A stretch of 64,000 bases of DNA from contig NC_053392.1 of NCBI RefSeq assembly GCF_905171765.1, positions 447,048,837 through 447,112,836 on the forward strand. Direction: 5' to 3'. Source of the DNA: Bufo bufo. Its lineage: Eukaryota > Chordata > Amphibia > Anura > Bufonidae. The notes below the pieces were generated by a model that did no database searches, was not told the DNA's origin, and saw only the letters and a program-made list of their open reading frames with translations. The position numbers and the translations under genes are program-made. How positions within the stretch are numbered: position 1 is the stretch's first letter; the number at the start of each line of letters is the position of its first letter. Below are positions 10,926 to 20,629 of the stretch, in pieces.

Positions 10926-11394
10926 TAAATTTAGATAAAGTGTTTTTTTTTGTTTTTTTTTCCTAACTAACTTTTCCCTTCTATCCCTGCCTGACGGTGC
11001 ATCTCCCTCACTGACCCTAACCTACCTGGAGGGTGATGGGTGCAGGAGGGGGATGGGTGCCGACGGGGGGATCGCAGGAGCTGGTGCTGGACGGTGCTGG
11101 ACGGTGCAGGTGCTGAAACAGGAAGAGGTGGGGAGAGAGGAGCGCCGGGAGTTTGAATCTCCCGCCTCTCTCCCCGCACCAATCAGCACCTTGGACAGCA
11201 GCCATCAGCACCACGGCCAGCACCGCCTCTCCCAAATGCTCGGACTGTGATTGGTGGTGTGTAATCACACCACCGATCACAGTCCTTTTCCGGTTCATCG
11301 GGTCACCGGAGACCCGAATGGACCGGAAACGCAGCAAACCGCAGGTCTGAATTGACCTGCGGTTTGCTGCGATCGCCGATACGGGGGGGTCACA
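10926..11394. other. GC-rich right interior of piggyBac, no gene recognised
   Basis: Between the transposase and the right end lies GC-rich sequence with short GGACGGTGCTG duplications near 11090-11105. ORFs here overlap on both strands and show no motif. Any missing transposase N-terminal exon would have to be here, but I could not recognise it. Confidence 0.4.
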
Positions 11395-12071
11395 TGACCC
11401 CCCTTGGCGTTGTGACAGGATGCCCGCTGTATGATTTCAGCGGACATCCTGTTCCGATTAACCCCCGCCACGCCGCAATAGCGGTTTTAACCCATGACGT
11501 ACCGGTACGTGATGGGTCCTTAAGGACTCGGGAACCATGCCGTACCAGTACGTCATGGGTCCGTAAGGAGTTAAACACTTATACAAGTAGAGCCACCCTG
11601 CCAGAGTGGAGAGGGTGTCAGCAGTAAGTTTGTGTTGACGTCACTTATTAATTTGCCCTTTCTCTGATCCGTCAGAACAATAACCCACAAAAAACGGATC
11701 CTGTCTGTGGAGCATACGTCACTCTTTTGCTCAATAATGCATCAGTATTGCTAATGCCAAAAAAACAGGAGTGGATCTAAAATAATGATGACACATGAAT
11801 GGAATATTTGCATGTCTTCTGTGTTTTGTACCCACTCCTGCTTTTGGCTACCAAATAATGAGCCAATTCTGAAGGGACCATACAGGCCTTACAGCTACTA
11901 CACAGGCAGGATCTGTTGTGTGTCTCATTTTTCCTTCCTTCTGACAGATCAGAAGAAAGGTCAAATAAATGATGCTCTCAGCCAGGCCGAAAGTAAAAAA
12001 AAAGTGGACAAGTCATGAAGTGGGGAGGGTGGGAACAGCATGAGACCTATGACATAGTCTTGAGGTGGAAG

Positions 12072-12612
12072 CAGCATGAGGAGGCCACAGAGTGGCAGGA
12101 CGACAAAGTGTGTAGGTGTAAGCAGCATAAGGAGGCCACAGAGTGGCATGATGACAAAGTGTGGAGGTGTCAGTAGCATGAGGAGGCCACAGAGTAGCAC
12201 AGCGATGAGAGATTGTGGAGGTGGCAGCAGCATGAGGAGTCCACAGAGTGGCACAATGATGAGAAATTGTGTAGGTGTCAGCAGCATGAGGAGGCCACAG
12301 AGTGGCACAACGACGAGAGATTGTGGAGGTGTTAGAAGCATGAGGAGGCCACAGAGTAGCACAACGACAAGAGATTGTTGAGGTAGCAGCAGCATGAGGA
12401 TGCCACAGAGTAGCACAACGATGAGAGATTGTTGAGGTAGCAGCAGCATGAGGATGCCACAGAGTAGCACGACGATGAGAGATTGTGGAGGTGGCAGCAG
12501 CATGAGGAGGCCACAGAGTAGCACGATGACGAGAGATTGTGGAGGTGGCAGCAGCATGAGGAGGCCACAGAGTGACACGACAACAAAGTGTTGAGGTTGC
12601 AGCAGCATGAGG
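12072..12612. repeat. Minisatellite, ten units of 51-54 bp
   Basis: The phrase GAGGCCACAG or a one-base variant recurs at 12081, 12132, 12183, 12237, 12291, 12345, 12399, 12453, 12507 and 12561. The first two periods are 51 bp and the rest 54 bp. Because both are multiples of three, all three minus-strand frames stay partly open (up to 227 codons of 18-residue repeats). I regard those ORFs as by-products of the period. Confidence 0.85.
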
Positions 12613-12807
12613 TGACCACTTCGGCTCTGCACGTATTAATAATACACGTTCTCCAGCACAAAAGGCTTGGCAAATTGATTGTCTGGGAATTTCCATCGAA
12701 GATTGGGATAGTATATTGGCGAATTTAAGTTTAGTGTCTTATAATTTTAATCAAGTTTTGGTTCCATTTAATATTATTTTTATTTATAAAATTTATTAAA
12801 TATTTAA
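12613..12807. other. AT-rich spacer before the DNMT3 pseudogene
   Basis: Nothing recognised. The sequence turns strongly AT-rich toward 12740-12805, directly before the first DNMT3-like segment. Confidence 0.4.
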
Positions 12808-13760
12808 GTGTTGACTAAGACAGGAGAGAATCGGCCAGTCTTCTGGTTATTCAACAACGCGGTTGCAATGGAGAAAGCATTCCAAACACCAATTTCTCTC
12901 CACCTGGAGACAAAGTTTATCAAGATACAAACCATAACTACCAGCCCCTGGTCTATTTGTCAGTGAAAGCATCACGAGTTCCCAGTCATCATGAAAAAAG
13001 CTTAGAATAAACGTTGAAAAATATATGGCATAAGAGTTATGTGTGGACGCCATCATGATATGACTGGTATGCCATTCAGGGCAGATTGTATATGTGGGCG
13101 ACATGCAGAATATATCCAGGAATTGGATTGAAGAATGGAGACAATTCGATCTGATAATTGGCAGCAGTCCTTGTAATGAATTATATGTAGTTAACCCGCA
13201 CCACAAAGGCCTTTATGGGGGCAGTGGACAACAGTTTTTTGACTTTCCATGATTACTCAAAGTGTTGCCTAAGACAGGAGAGAATCAGCCAGTCTTCTGG
13301 TTATTCAAGAACATGGTTGTGATGGAGAAAGCATTCCAAAAAATAATTTCTGTCCACCTGGAGAAGAGTCCTGTCAAGATTGATGCAAGTGCGGTATCGG
13401 CTGCTCATCGAGCCATATACTTCTAGGGGGACCTGCTTTGCATGAACAGGCCTCTAGCAGCTACAGAAAATGAAAAGACAAAGCTTTAAGATTGCTTGGA
13501 GCCTAAAAGAGTCGCGCAGTTCATCAAGATTCAAACCATAACTACCAGCCCCTGGTCACTTCATCAGGGAAAACATCATGAGTTCCCAGTCAGCATGGAT
13601 GGGAAGGGGGACATCCTCTGGTGCACTGATATGGAGAGGGTGTTCGGATTCCCACCACACAATACGGACGTCTCAGAAATGAACCGCTGCTCCCAACAGA
13701 AGCTCCTGGGTAGGATATGGAGCATCCCGATGAAAGTGTGTAGAAGTCACACGGTGCCCC
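12808..13760 (+). pseudogene. Processed pseudogene of a DNMT3-type DNA (cytosine-5) methyltransferase
   Basis: One reading frame from about 13013 to 13755 aligns by eye with the catalytic domain of DNMT3A/DNMT3B. It has YVGDMQNISRNWIEEW, the catalytic FDLIIGSSPCNEL (Pro-Cys at about 13151-13156), [69 protein letters not shown] and [10 protein letters not shown]. In-frame stops are TGA 13250, TAG 13424 and TAA 13487, with more near 13031 and 13061. The coding sequence runs through positions that carry introns in vertebrate DNMT3 genes, so a retrocopy is likely. A shorter, internally deleted segment (12808-about 13003) repeats the VFWLF to TITT part. I cannot tell A from B type; some phrases fit B better. 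The N-terminal PWWP and ADD domains are absent. Confidence 0.8.
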
Positions 13761-13946
13761 CATGCTGCGGATTTATCCTGATTTTATAATATTACATTAT
13801 TATATAAAGAAAAAAAAATGAAGCACCTTCGTCACCCAGCTCCCAAGTGCGATCAGCTACATCATCATCATCGAGAACTGTCTACACGTCACTGACGTCC
13901 TCCTCAGCCGTCTCTGGGTCAGTAGCCTGACCGCTCGCAACACCAG

Positions 13947-14833
13947 TAGTGATGAGCGGCATGGGCAATATTCGAATTCGCTATATTTTGCGAATATTTG
14001 GTAGAATATTCATCATATATTCTCAAATTCAAGATTATTTTCTTGATAGCGAAAAATCGGCAATGTAATATTCACGTAATGCACGCCAAATAGAGGCGTG
14101 GGTCAATATAGATACATTTTTCAAGCTGCTAGAAGTTTCCGGAGACTGGAGAAAATGTTTGGCACGGCAGAACATTACAATAGTTTATATGCAGATAGAG
14201 TGCTCCAATATATTTGCTATTGCGAAATCGGCAATAATGATGCGAATATTTGGGTGCAATTCGTGCAACTTCACATTTTAGCAGCTCTGACTACTTATTA
14301 GTGATTGGTGCACTAATTATTGTTGTGAGCTTGTGACATCACAGCACTAAGTATGTATGTATGTAGCATACATACATACATACATACATACATACAGCAG
14401 TATGTATGTAGCATGTATGTATGGAAAGCAGAACCTACCAGCTACACTATATCACTATCTAACCTACACTGACTATATCCCTAATATATGTAATATAATG
14501 TAATGACACAGGAAAGCAGAGAGCACAGCAATAACACTGCTGTCTCTCTCAGATCTATAAAATACTGCATACAAGGGCTGCTGGGGAGGTTCTTATATTG
14601 TATGGGGTAGGCAACTTTCCTATTGGTTGCTAGGGATGTTGCTAAGCTCAGACAAAGACATTGCAGCCTTCTCATTGGCCCACAAGCAAGAAGGGAGGTT
14701 ACTAATGAAAACAAAATCTAGAATACTCGAAATCATGAATATATATCACTGTATTCTAAATATTCGCGAATTCTCTAAGTGCCGATATTCACGATTAATA
14801 TTTGCAATTCGAATATTCGCGCCCCCAACACTA
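13947..14833. mobile_element. 887-bp hAT-type MITE of the GAATATTCGCG family
   Basis: It starts TAGTGATGAGCGGC and ends CCCAACACTA, inverted at least at TAGTG/CACTA. Flanks AACACCAG and AACAACAT match at six of eight positions, a decayed 8-bp duplication. The interior shares long blocks with 5130-5492 and its ends match the 279-bp copy at 62284-62562. A tetranucleotide repeat lies in the middle. No transposase. Confidence 0.7.
14349..14435. repeat. ATGT/CATA tetranucleotide microsatellite with inverted halves
   Basis: ATGT repeats (14349-14363) are followed by CATA repeats (14366-14395), then further ATGT units to 14430. The first and second halves are complementary, so the tract can fold on itself. 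Confidence 0.85.
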
Positions 14834-15438
14834 AACAACATCAGCTCCCACGCCACTCTCCTCCTCACTACTTAACCTGCCTCTGTCCTTTCCTCCACTA
14901 GGCGGGCGAGGACAGGTGAGGGCACAGGGCCTGCTACCGGGCCATGCCAACTATGGTTTGTGTCTGACGAACCCACCGATGGTTAGCTGGGTGTGTCTGA
15001 TGTCACTTGGGATGAAGTGGATGACTGAATTAAGAAATCAATAAACGCTGGGTTGCTGGTCAAGACACGACCGCTAGACGACAATGGGAGCTCAGGCCTC
15101 TTGCTTCGACTCCTGCTGCCATACACCCTTACTCTTCTGCGACCTCTGCCTGCGCCAGAAACATTGCCATTCCTCTGTGTATGGCCTGGCACTTTTCTGT
15201 CTGACATACTTTTAGCTGAAGTAAAAACAATTTAAAGCAAATTAAAACACCCCTAAAAGCAACGAATGCTTTCAACACATATAACTGCAAAATAGTGTTG
15301 AGCGAGCATGCTCGGCCGAATACCTTTTCGGCTCAAGCATCACTATGCTGGGCACATGGCGGTACTCGGCTCGAGTCTCCTCCCCGCAGATTTCGTGGCT
15401 GCTAAGCAGCCAATAAACGTGCAGGTAAGTACTGCCAT

Positions 15439-15481
15439 CACTGTAATGCCAGTAGCCATGTTGGCTACTGGCATTACAGTG
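15439..15481. repeat. Perfect short palindrome near the hAT left end
   Basis: ACTGTAATGCCAGTAGCC is followed by a four- to five-base loop and its exact reverse complement GGCTACTGGCATTACAGT. Both arms lie inside the subterminal region of the outer hAT. Confidence 0.85.
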
Positions 15482-15801
15482 ATTGGCTGTCCGGAACACG
15501 TCATCGGGTACTATATAGCACCCAATGACGCGGGTTCGGCTCATTATGAGTCAGGGAGAGCTGCGCTTAAGAAGGGACAGATAGTGTAGGGAGTGTGATC
15601 GCAATATATTCAATAGAAAAACATTTCAAAGACCCAAAAGTCCTTTTAAAGACTATTGTGTGTGGTGGCAGGCTGGCAGCAATATAATATAGCCAGCAAA
15701 TATTTTTTTTCCATACTTTTCAATACTTTTTCGATAGAGGGCGTCTGCAGTGACTTGTGACAACTGTGCTGCAATACCTTTTGTGTATCAGGGCCAGATA
15801 T

Positions 15802-16068
15802 TGGGAAAAATATTACTGACAACAAATATATTTTTTCCATAATTTATCCACACTTTGCCTATAAACGGTGTCTGCAGTGAATTGTCACATCTGCGCTGCA
15901 ATAGCGTGTGTGTGTCAGGGCCAGATATATTTGTTGTCAGTTATATTTTTCCCACACACACACGCTATTGCAGCGCAGATGTGACAATTCACTGCAGACA
16001 CCATTTATAGGCAAAGTGTGGATAAATTATGGAAAAAAAAATTGTTGTCAGTAATATTTTTCGCAATA
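15802..16068. repeat. Long inverted repeat, arms about 120 bp, loop about 20-30 bp
   Basis: The left arm (about 15802-15925) carries ATTTATCCACACTTTGCC and CGCTGCAATAGCGTGTGTG. The right arm (about 15945-16068) carries the reverse complement CACACACGCTATTGCAGCG...GGCAAAGTGTGGATAAAT. Few mismatches are visible. It lies just upstream of the hAT transposase start at 16132. Confidence 0.85.
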
Positions 16069-16131
16069 TTTTTTCCATAATTTATCCACATTTTTCATAT
16101 AAACGGTCCCTTATAACATATAACATTTATT

Positions 16132-18655
16132 ATGAAGAAGGCGAGCATTAAGGGACGGAGAAGTGGGGTGATGCTGCTGTTGCACGCAGAGTCCATGGCC
16201 CTGGGCGCGATAAAACTGTGTCTGCTGCCAGAGCACAAGAAAAACAATCATCTAAGATGCCTATCCTCATGTATCAGTTTGCAGGGCGGCGCAGGACACC
16301 ACTCTTGAAGTCAGCCCAGTGCAAGCAGGTGGTCGGTTGGATTGCAGCAGATAGTGCTTCCAATCGGTTAAGCACCACCCTGTCTTCCACCAAGTCCAGT
16401 CTCAGTAGCCAGGAGTCTGGTCCACACAATCCTCACCCTGATCCTCCTTCCTCCCACCATTTACAGTCTGGCCAAACAACTGATCCCACACTCGGATATT
16501 CCGAGAACCTCTTTTCATCGCCATTAATTGATTTGGCCCTCTCGCCAAGCATGATTGAGGAGGGACCTGAGATCTTGTGCCACGATTCCCAACCTCTTGA
16601 GCATCCAGAGTCACAAGAACATTATGCTGGGGAGCGGCAATTAGTGTTTAATGAGGTGGATCATGATTAGACACAGTTGACAATGACTCAACCGCAATTA
16701 CTGTATCAAGAGGTTGTGGTTAGGTCAACAAATCAGGAGGATGATCAGAGTAAGGAAGTGGAAGAGGAGGTGCTGGACGACGAGGTTACTGACCCAACCT
16801 GGGAAGGTGGCAACAAGCAGAGCGAGGAGAGCAGTACAGAGGGGGAGGGATCTGCAGCACTGCAACAGGCTGGAAGAGGCAGTGAGGTGGCAAAAGATAG
16901 AAGGCAGGCAACACCGAACAGGCCCGCAACTGTTCCATGGAGCACCCCCTTGCGTAAATCTCCCTTGCCAAGGGGTAGGTGATCGGCAGTATAGCGCTTT
17001 TTTGAGGAAAGTGTGGACGACAAAAGAATAGTAGTTTGCAACCTGTGCCACATCAAAATGAGCCGGGGCGTGAACACTAGAAACCTCACCACCACCAGCA
17101 TGATCTGCCACATGTAATCGAAGCACCATAATAGGTGGGCCGAACGCCTGGGTCCACAATCTGTGTCTGCGGGTCACACCACTGCCTCCTCCTCCCCATG
17201 TTATGTGCTGGCCAATCCCCTGTCCCAAGACGCAGGCCCGGATGCCTCCCGCCCTGCACCTGGACCTTCGCAATCACCATCAGCGACCACATCCACTTCT
17301 GTGTCCCAGTGTAGCGTCCAAATGTCATTGCCCCAGGCATTTGAACTCAAGCGCAAATACCCAGCCACCCACCCACAGGCAATAGCACTAAATGCGCAGC
17401 TTTCAAAATTACTGGCCCTGGAAATGTTGCCATTTAGGCTTGTGGACACTGAGGCCTTCCGCAGTCTGATTTCGGTGGCCGTCCCTCGTTACGCAGTCCC
17501 CAGCCGCCACTATTTTTCAAGTTGTGCCGTGCCAGTCTTACACCAACATGTGTCCCTTAACATCACACGTGCCCTGACCAGCGCAGTTACTGGGAAGGTC
17601 CTCTTAACCATGGACGCGTGGACAAGTGCTTTCGGCTAGGGGCGCTACATTTCCCTGACGGCACACTGGGTGAATGTTGTGGAGGCCGGGAGTGACTCGT
17701 ACCATGGGATGGCACAGGTGCTACCGACGCCAAGGATTGCGGCCCCAATTTCATCAGGGTTTCCGCCAGCACCTACATTAGTGGCTCCAACCCCCACTTC
17801 TCCTCCTCCGCCTCCTCCTCCACTTTCACCTCCGAGTTATCCGCGTGCAGCACCAGTCAGTCATCAGTCGGTAGCTGGAAGCACTGTAGCACTGCAGTGG
17901 GGAAGCGGCAACAGACCGTGCTGAAGCTGATCTGCCTAGGCGACAAACAGCACACCGCCGCAGAGCTATGGCAGGGGATAATAGACCAGACTGAGCTGTG
18001 GCTCTCGCCACTCAACCTAGAACCAGTCATGGTTGTGTCTGATAATGGCCGTAACTTGGTGGCAGCTTGGAGCTGGGCAAACTCAAAAACATCCTATGCC
18101 TAGCCCACGTATTCAACCTTGTGGTTCAGCGGTTTCTAAAAACATACCCCAATTTGCCTGAGCTACTGGTGAAGGTGTGCCGCATGCGTGCGCATTTCCG
18201 CAAGTCACCGACAGCTTCAACCGGTCTGTCAACGCTGTAGCAGTGCTTGAAATTGCCAGCTCACCGGCTGTTGTGCGATGTGAGCATGCGCTGGAACTCC
18301 ATGTTCCACATGTTGGCCAGGCTTTGTGAGAAGCTGAGGGCAGAAGTGGAATAGCAGCTGCAACATGGTTGTCACCTTTCTAGTCCGCTTCCGCTATTCA
18401 CAAGCGAGGAGTGGGCATGGATGTCTGACCTCTGTGAGGTTTTAAGAAACTTTGAGCAATCAACACAGATGGTGAGCGGCGATAACGCTATTATCAGCGT
18501 CACCATCCCACTTCTGTGTCTTCTCAAACACTCGCTGCTCACAATTAAGGACGACGCCATGCATGTGGAAGAGGTGGAAATGGGAGAAGACATTACACAG
18601 GTTTATGATAACCAGACCACCCTCAGTTCGTCTTCTCAGCACAAATTGGAGGCTG
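16132..18655 (+). pseudogene. hAT transposase, first copy (decayed)
   Basis: ATG at 16132 begins a protein related to the intact minus-strand hAT transposase at 42801-46142. In order it shows an acidic/Ser-rich N-terminus (16218-16670 frame), the acidic EVLDDEVTDPTWEGG phrase, a BED-finger relic (VVCNLCHIKMSRG, about 17030-17062), AFELKRKYPATHP, the first catalytic region LTMDAWTSAFG followed by an in-frame TAG, ISLTAHWVNVV, KRQQTVLKLICLGD, and the second catalytic region VVSDNGRNLVAA. It then runs to an HKLEAVH-like end at about 18655. Many stops and frameshifts. At 18655 the sequence jumps back to the equivalent of 17273, so this copy ends before the C-terminal dimerisation domain. Confidence 0.75.
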
Positions 18656-19370
18656 TGCACCATCAGCTAGCACATCCACTTCTGTGTCCCAGCGCAGCGT
18701 ACAGATGTCCATACCCCATGCCTTAGAACTAAAGCGCAAATACCCAGCCACCCACCCACCCACAGGCCATAGCACAAAATGCGCACCATTCCAAATTGCT
18801 GGCCCTGCAAATGGTGCCATTTAGGCTTGTGAACACTAAGGCTTTCCGCATCCCTCGTTACTCAGTCCGCAGCTGCCACTATTTCTCCTGGTGTGCCTTC
18901 CCCGCCTTACATCAGCATGTGTCCCATAACATCACCTGTGCCCTGACCAACGCAGTTATTGGAAAGGTCCAATTAATGACTGACACATGGACAAGTGCTT
19001 GTGGCCAGGGACTCTATATTTCCCTGATGGCACACTGGTTGAATGTTGCGGAGTCCGGGAGCGAGTCCTACCCTGGGATGGCACAGCTGCTACCGACGCC
19101 ATTAGGATTTCCGCCACCACCTTCATTAATGGCTGCAACCCTCCCTTCTCCCCCTCCACTTCCACCTCCCAATTATCATCTTGCAGCACCAGTCAGCCAT
19201 CAGTCAGTAGCTGGAAGCAGTGTAGCACTGCATTGGGGAAGCGGCAATAGGCCGCGCTGAAACTAATATGTTTAGGTGACAAACAGCACAACGCCGCAGT
19301 GCTATGGCAGGGTATAAGGGACCAGACTGAGCTGTGGCTCTCGCCACCACCACCTAGAACCAGGCATGGT
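18655..19370 (+). pseudogene. hAT transposase, internally duplicated second copy (5' part)
   Basis: From 18655 the sequence repeats the part of the first copy that starts at about 17273. It has CATCAGC, then the Ser/Thr-rich linker, LKRKYPATHPPTG, MVPFRLVNTKAF, the catalytic region LMTDTWTSACG (intact TDTW), ISLMAHWLNVAE and the DKQHNAAVLWQGI segment. It stops at 19370 where a LINE starts. The rest of this copy resumes at 53137. Confidence 0.75.
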
Positions 19371-19599
19371 TCGTTTGAATCCAGATAAAAAAATCAGACT
19401 GGTTTAAGAGCTCCATTTATACAAGCAGGCAAATAACGCGAGTTTGTGAACGTTCACGTGTTTGATTTCAAGTGTGTTTGTATTAAGTGTGTGACTTTAG
19501 ATTACGTGACTTAAAATTCAGGGACTTTATAACTTACTGCACTATATTGTATTTTTCTCTTTCTTGCATAATCCCCATTTAGTATCTGTTCTATTATTG

Positions 19600-20542
19600 A
19601 CAGCGCAGTCCAGTGCACATTGTGTCTAATGTATGCAGTCCTGGAACAGCCGTTTGAGGGTGAAAAATATGAGCAAATGGCCCGTTTGGAATCGCAAATC
19701 GAGTATCTAAACGGGCGAGTTTCAACACTGAGAGGCGTTGACAAGTTGGAAAAGAGTTTGCTGCTTACTGAGCAAGCACTCTTTGGGGTAGATGTGGGCG
19801 AAGGTGGTAGCGAGGAAAGTGAGGTAGCTAGCTGTGTAACAGAATGAGGGGTAGAGGGAAGAGTGTCAGGGAGGCTAGCCCTGATCTGACACACCCCAAC
19901 AAGTTTGCAAGGTTGGCATATGAGGGGGATGTCAGTTCAGAGAAAGCACTGCTGTAGCCGGACACTTCCTCTGCAAGTCAGGGGAATGTTGGCTCCAGTC
20001 AGCAGGGGACCAGGAGAGCAGGGCAGTCCAGACAGGTGCTGGTAGTGGGAGACTCAATTATTAGGGGTACAGATAGGGCAATCTGTCACAAAGACCGGGA
20101 TCGTCGAACAGTGTGTTGTCTTCCTGGCGCTCGAGTTCGACACATCGCGGATCGGGTTAACAGATTACTGGTCGGGGCTGGAGAAGACCCAGTGGTCATG
20201 GTCCATATCGGAACCAATGACAAAGTTAGAGGTAGGTGGAGCGTCCTTAAAAAAGATTTTAGTGATTTAGGTCAAAAGCTCGGGGCAAGGACCTCAAAGG
20301 TAGTATTTTCCGAAATACTGCCGGTACCACGAGCCACACAAGAAAGGCAGCGGGAGATTAGGGAGGTAAACAAGTGGCTCAAGAACTGGTGTATGAGGGA
20401 GGGGTTTGTTTTCCTGGAGAACTGGGCCGACTTCTCTCTCTGCTACAGGCTCTATCATAGGGATGGGCTGAACCTCAATGGGGAAGGAGCAGCTGTGTTG
20501 GTGGAGAAGATGGCTAGAAGGTTGGAGGAGTGTTTAAACTAG
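19600..20542 (+). pseudogene. LINE ORF1 with SGNH/GDSL esterase-like domain
   Basis: The N-terminal frame (19608-19844) has a short Cys motif (CTLC) and a leucine-rich stretch from MARLESQIEYLNGR that looks coiled-coil. A frameshift near 19850 and a stop at 19953 precede the second part. The C-terminal domain (about 20030-20542) has VVGDSIIRG (block with the catalytic Ser), HIGTND and RDGLNLNGEG. In active CR1 esterase-type ORF1 proteins the last block carries Asp and His; here the His position is Asn, so esterase activity is doubtful. CR1 ORF1 proteins bind RNA; the role of the esterase domain is less certain. Confidence 0.7.
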
Positions 20543-20629
20543 GGACTGGGGGGGAGGTTTAATTACGTTATAGGAGGGGAAGATAGTGCAGATAGAGACC
20601 AGGGACAAGGTAATGGGACTGGGGGAGGA

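Larger units (their letters stand above)
7395..11574 (-). mobile_element. piggyBac element, about 4.2 kb, TTAA duplication
   Basis: TTAA at 7395-7398 and 11571-11574 flanks imperfect ends CCCCTTAAGGACTC (left) and, on the other strand, CTCCTTACGGACCC (right). TTAA target use is diagnostic for piggyBac. The transposase lies on the minus strand at 9778-10925. The region left of the gene is long, AT-rich and full of subterminal repeats. The element lacks the transposase N-terminus and carries a frameshift, so it is a non-autonomous derivative. It holds a small hAT-type MITE at 9568-9672. Confidence 0.85.
6994..12700. mobile_element. hAT-like element (TAGAGATGAGCG end) split by piggyBac; right end uncertain
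   Basis: TAGAGATGAGCGAATTT at 6994 is a typical terminal sequence of amphibian hAT-like elements. Its sequence runs to 7394 and resumes at 11575 on the far side of the piggyBac. The right part contains the 54-bp minisatellite at 12060-12612. I did not find a matching right terminus or an 8-bp duplication, so the right boundary given is approximate. No transposase is visible. The element is probably non-autonomous or truncated. Confidence 0.45.
13826..15207 (-). pseudogene. N-terminal remnant of a hAT transposase, interrupted by a MITE
   Basis: On the minus strand, starting near 15207, an ORF opens with a basic Gly/Arg-rich segment (GAGRGRRRVRVYG), similar in style to the N-terminus of the intact hAT transposase elsewhere in this window. 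It continues as SNPAFIDFLIQSSTS before breaking at about 14983. Acidic-coding sequence on the same strand continues at 14842-14900 and resumes at 13826-13946 beyond the MITE. No BED finger or catalytic part is left here. The 5' flank at 15208-15292 resembles 63408-63530, which suggests both were parts of one older element later split by the hAT at 15293-63407. Confidence 0.5.

Noticed and set aside
11961..12696. Two long minus-strand ORFs (223 and 227 codons) over the 54-bp minisatellite
   Set aside because: They are open in several frames because the repeat period is a multiple of three; no gene context.
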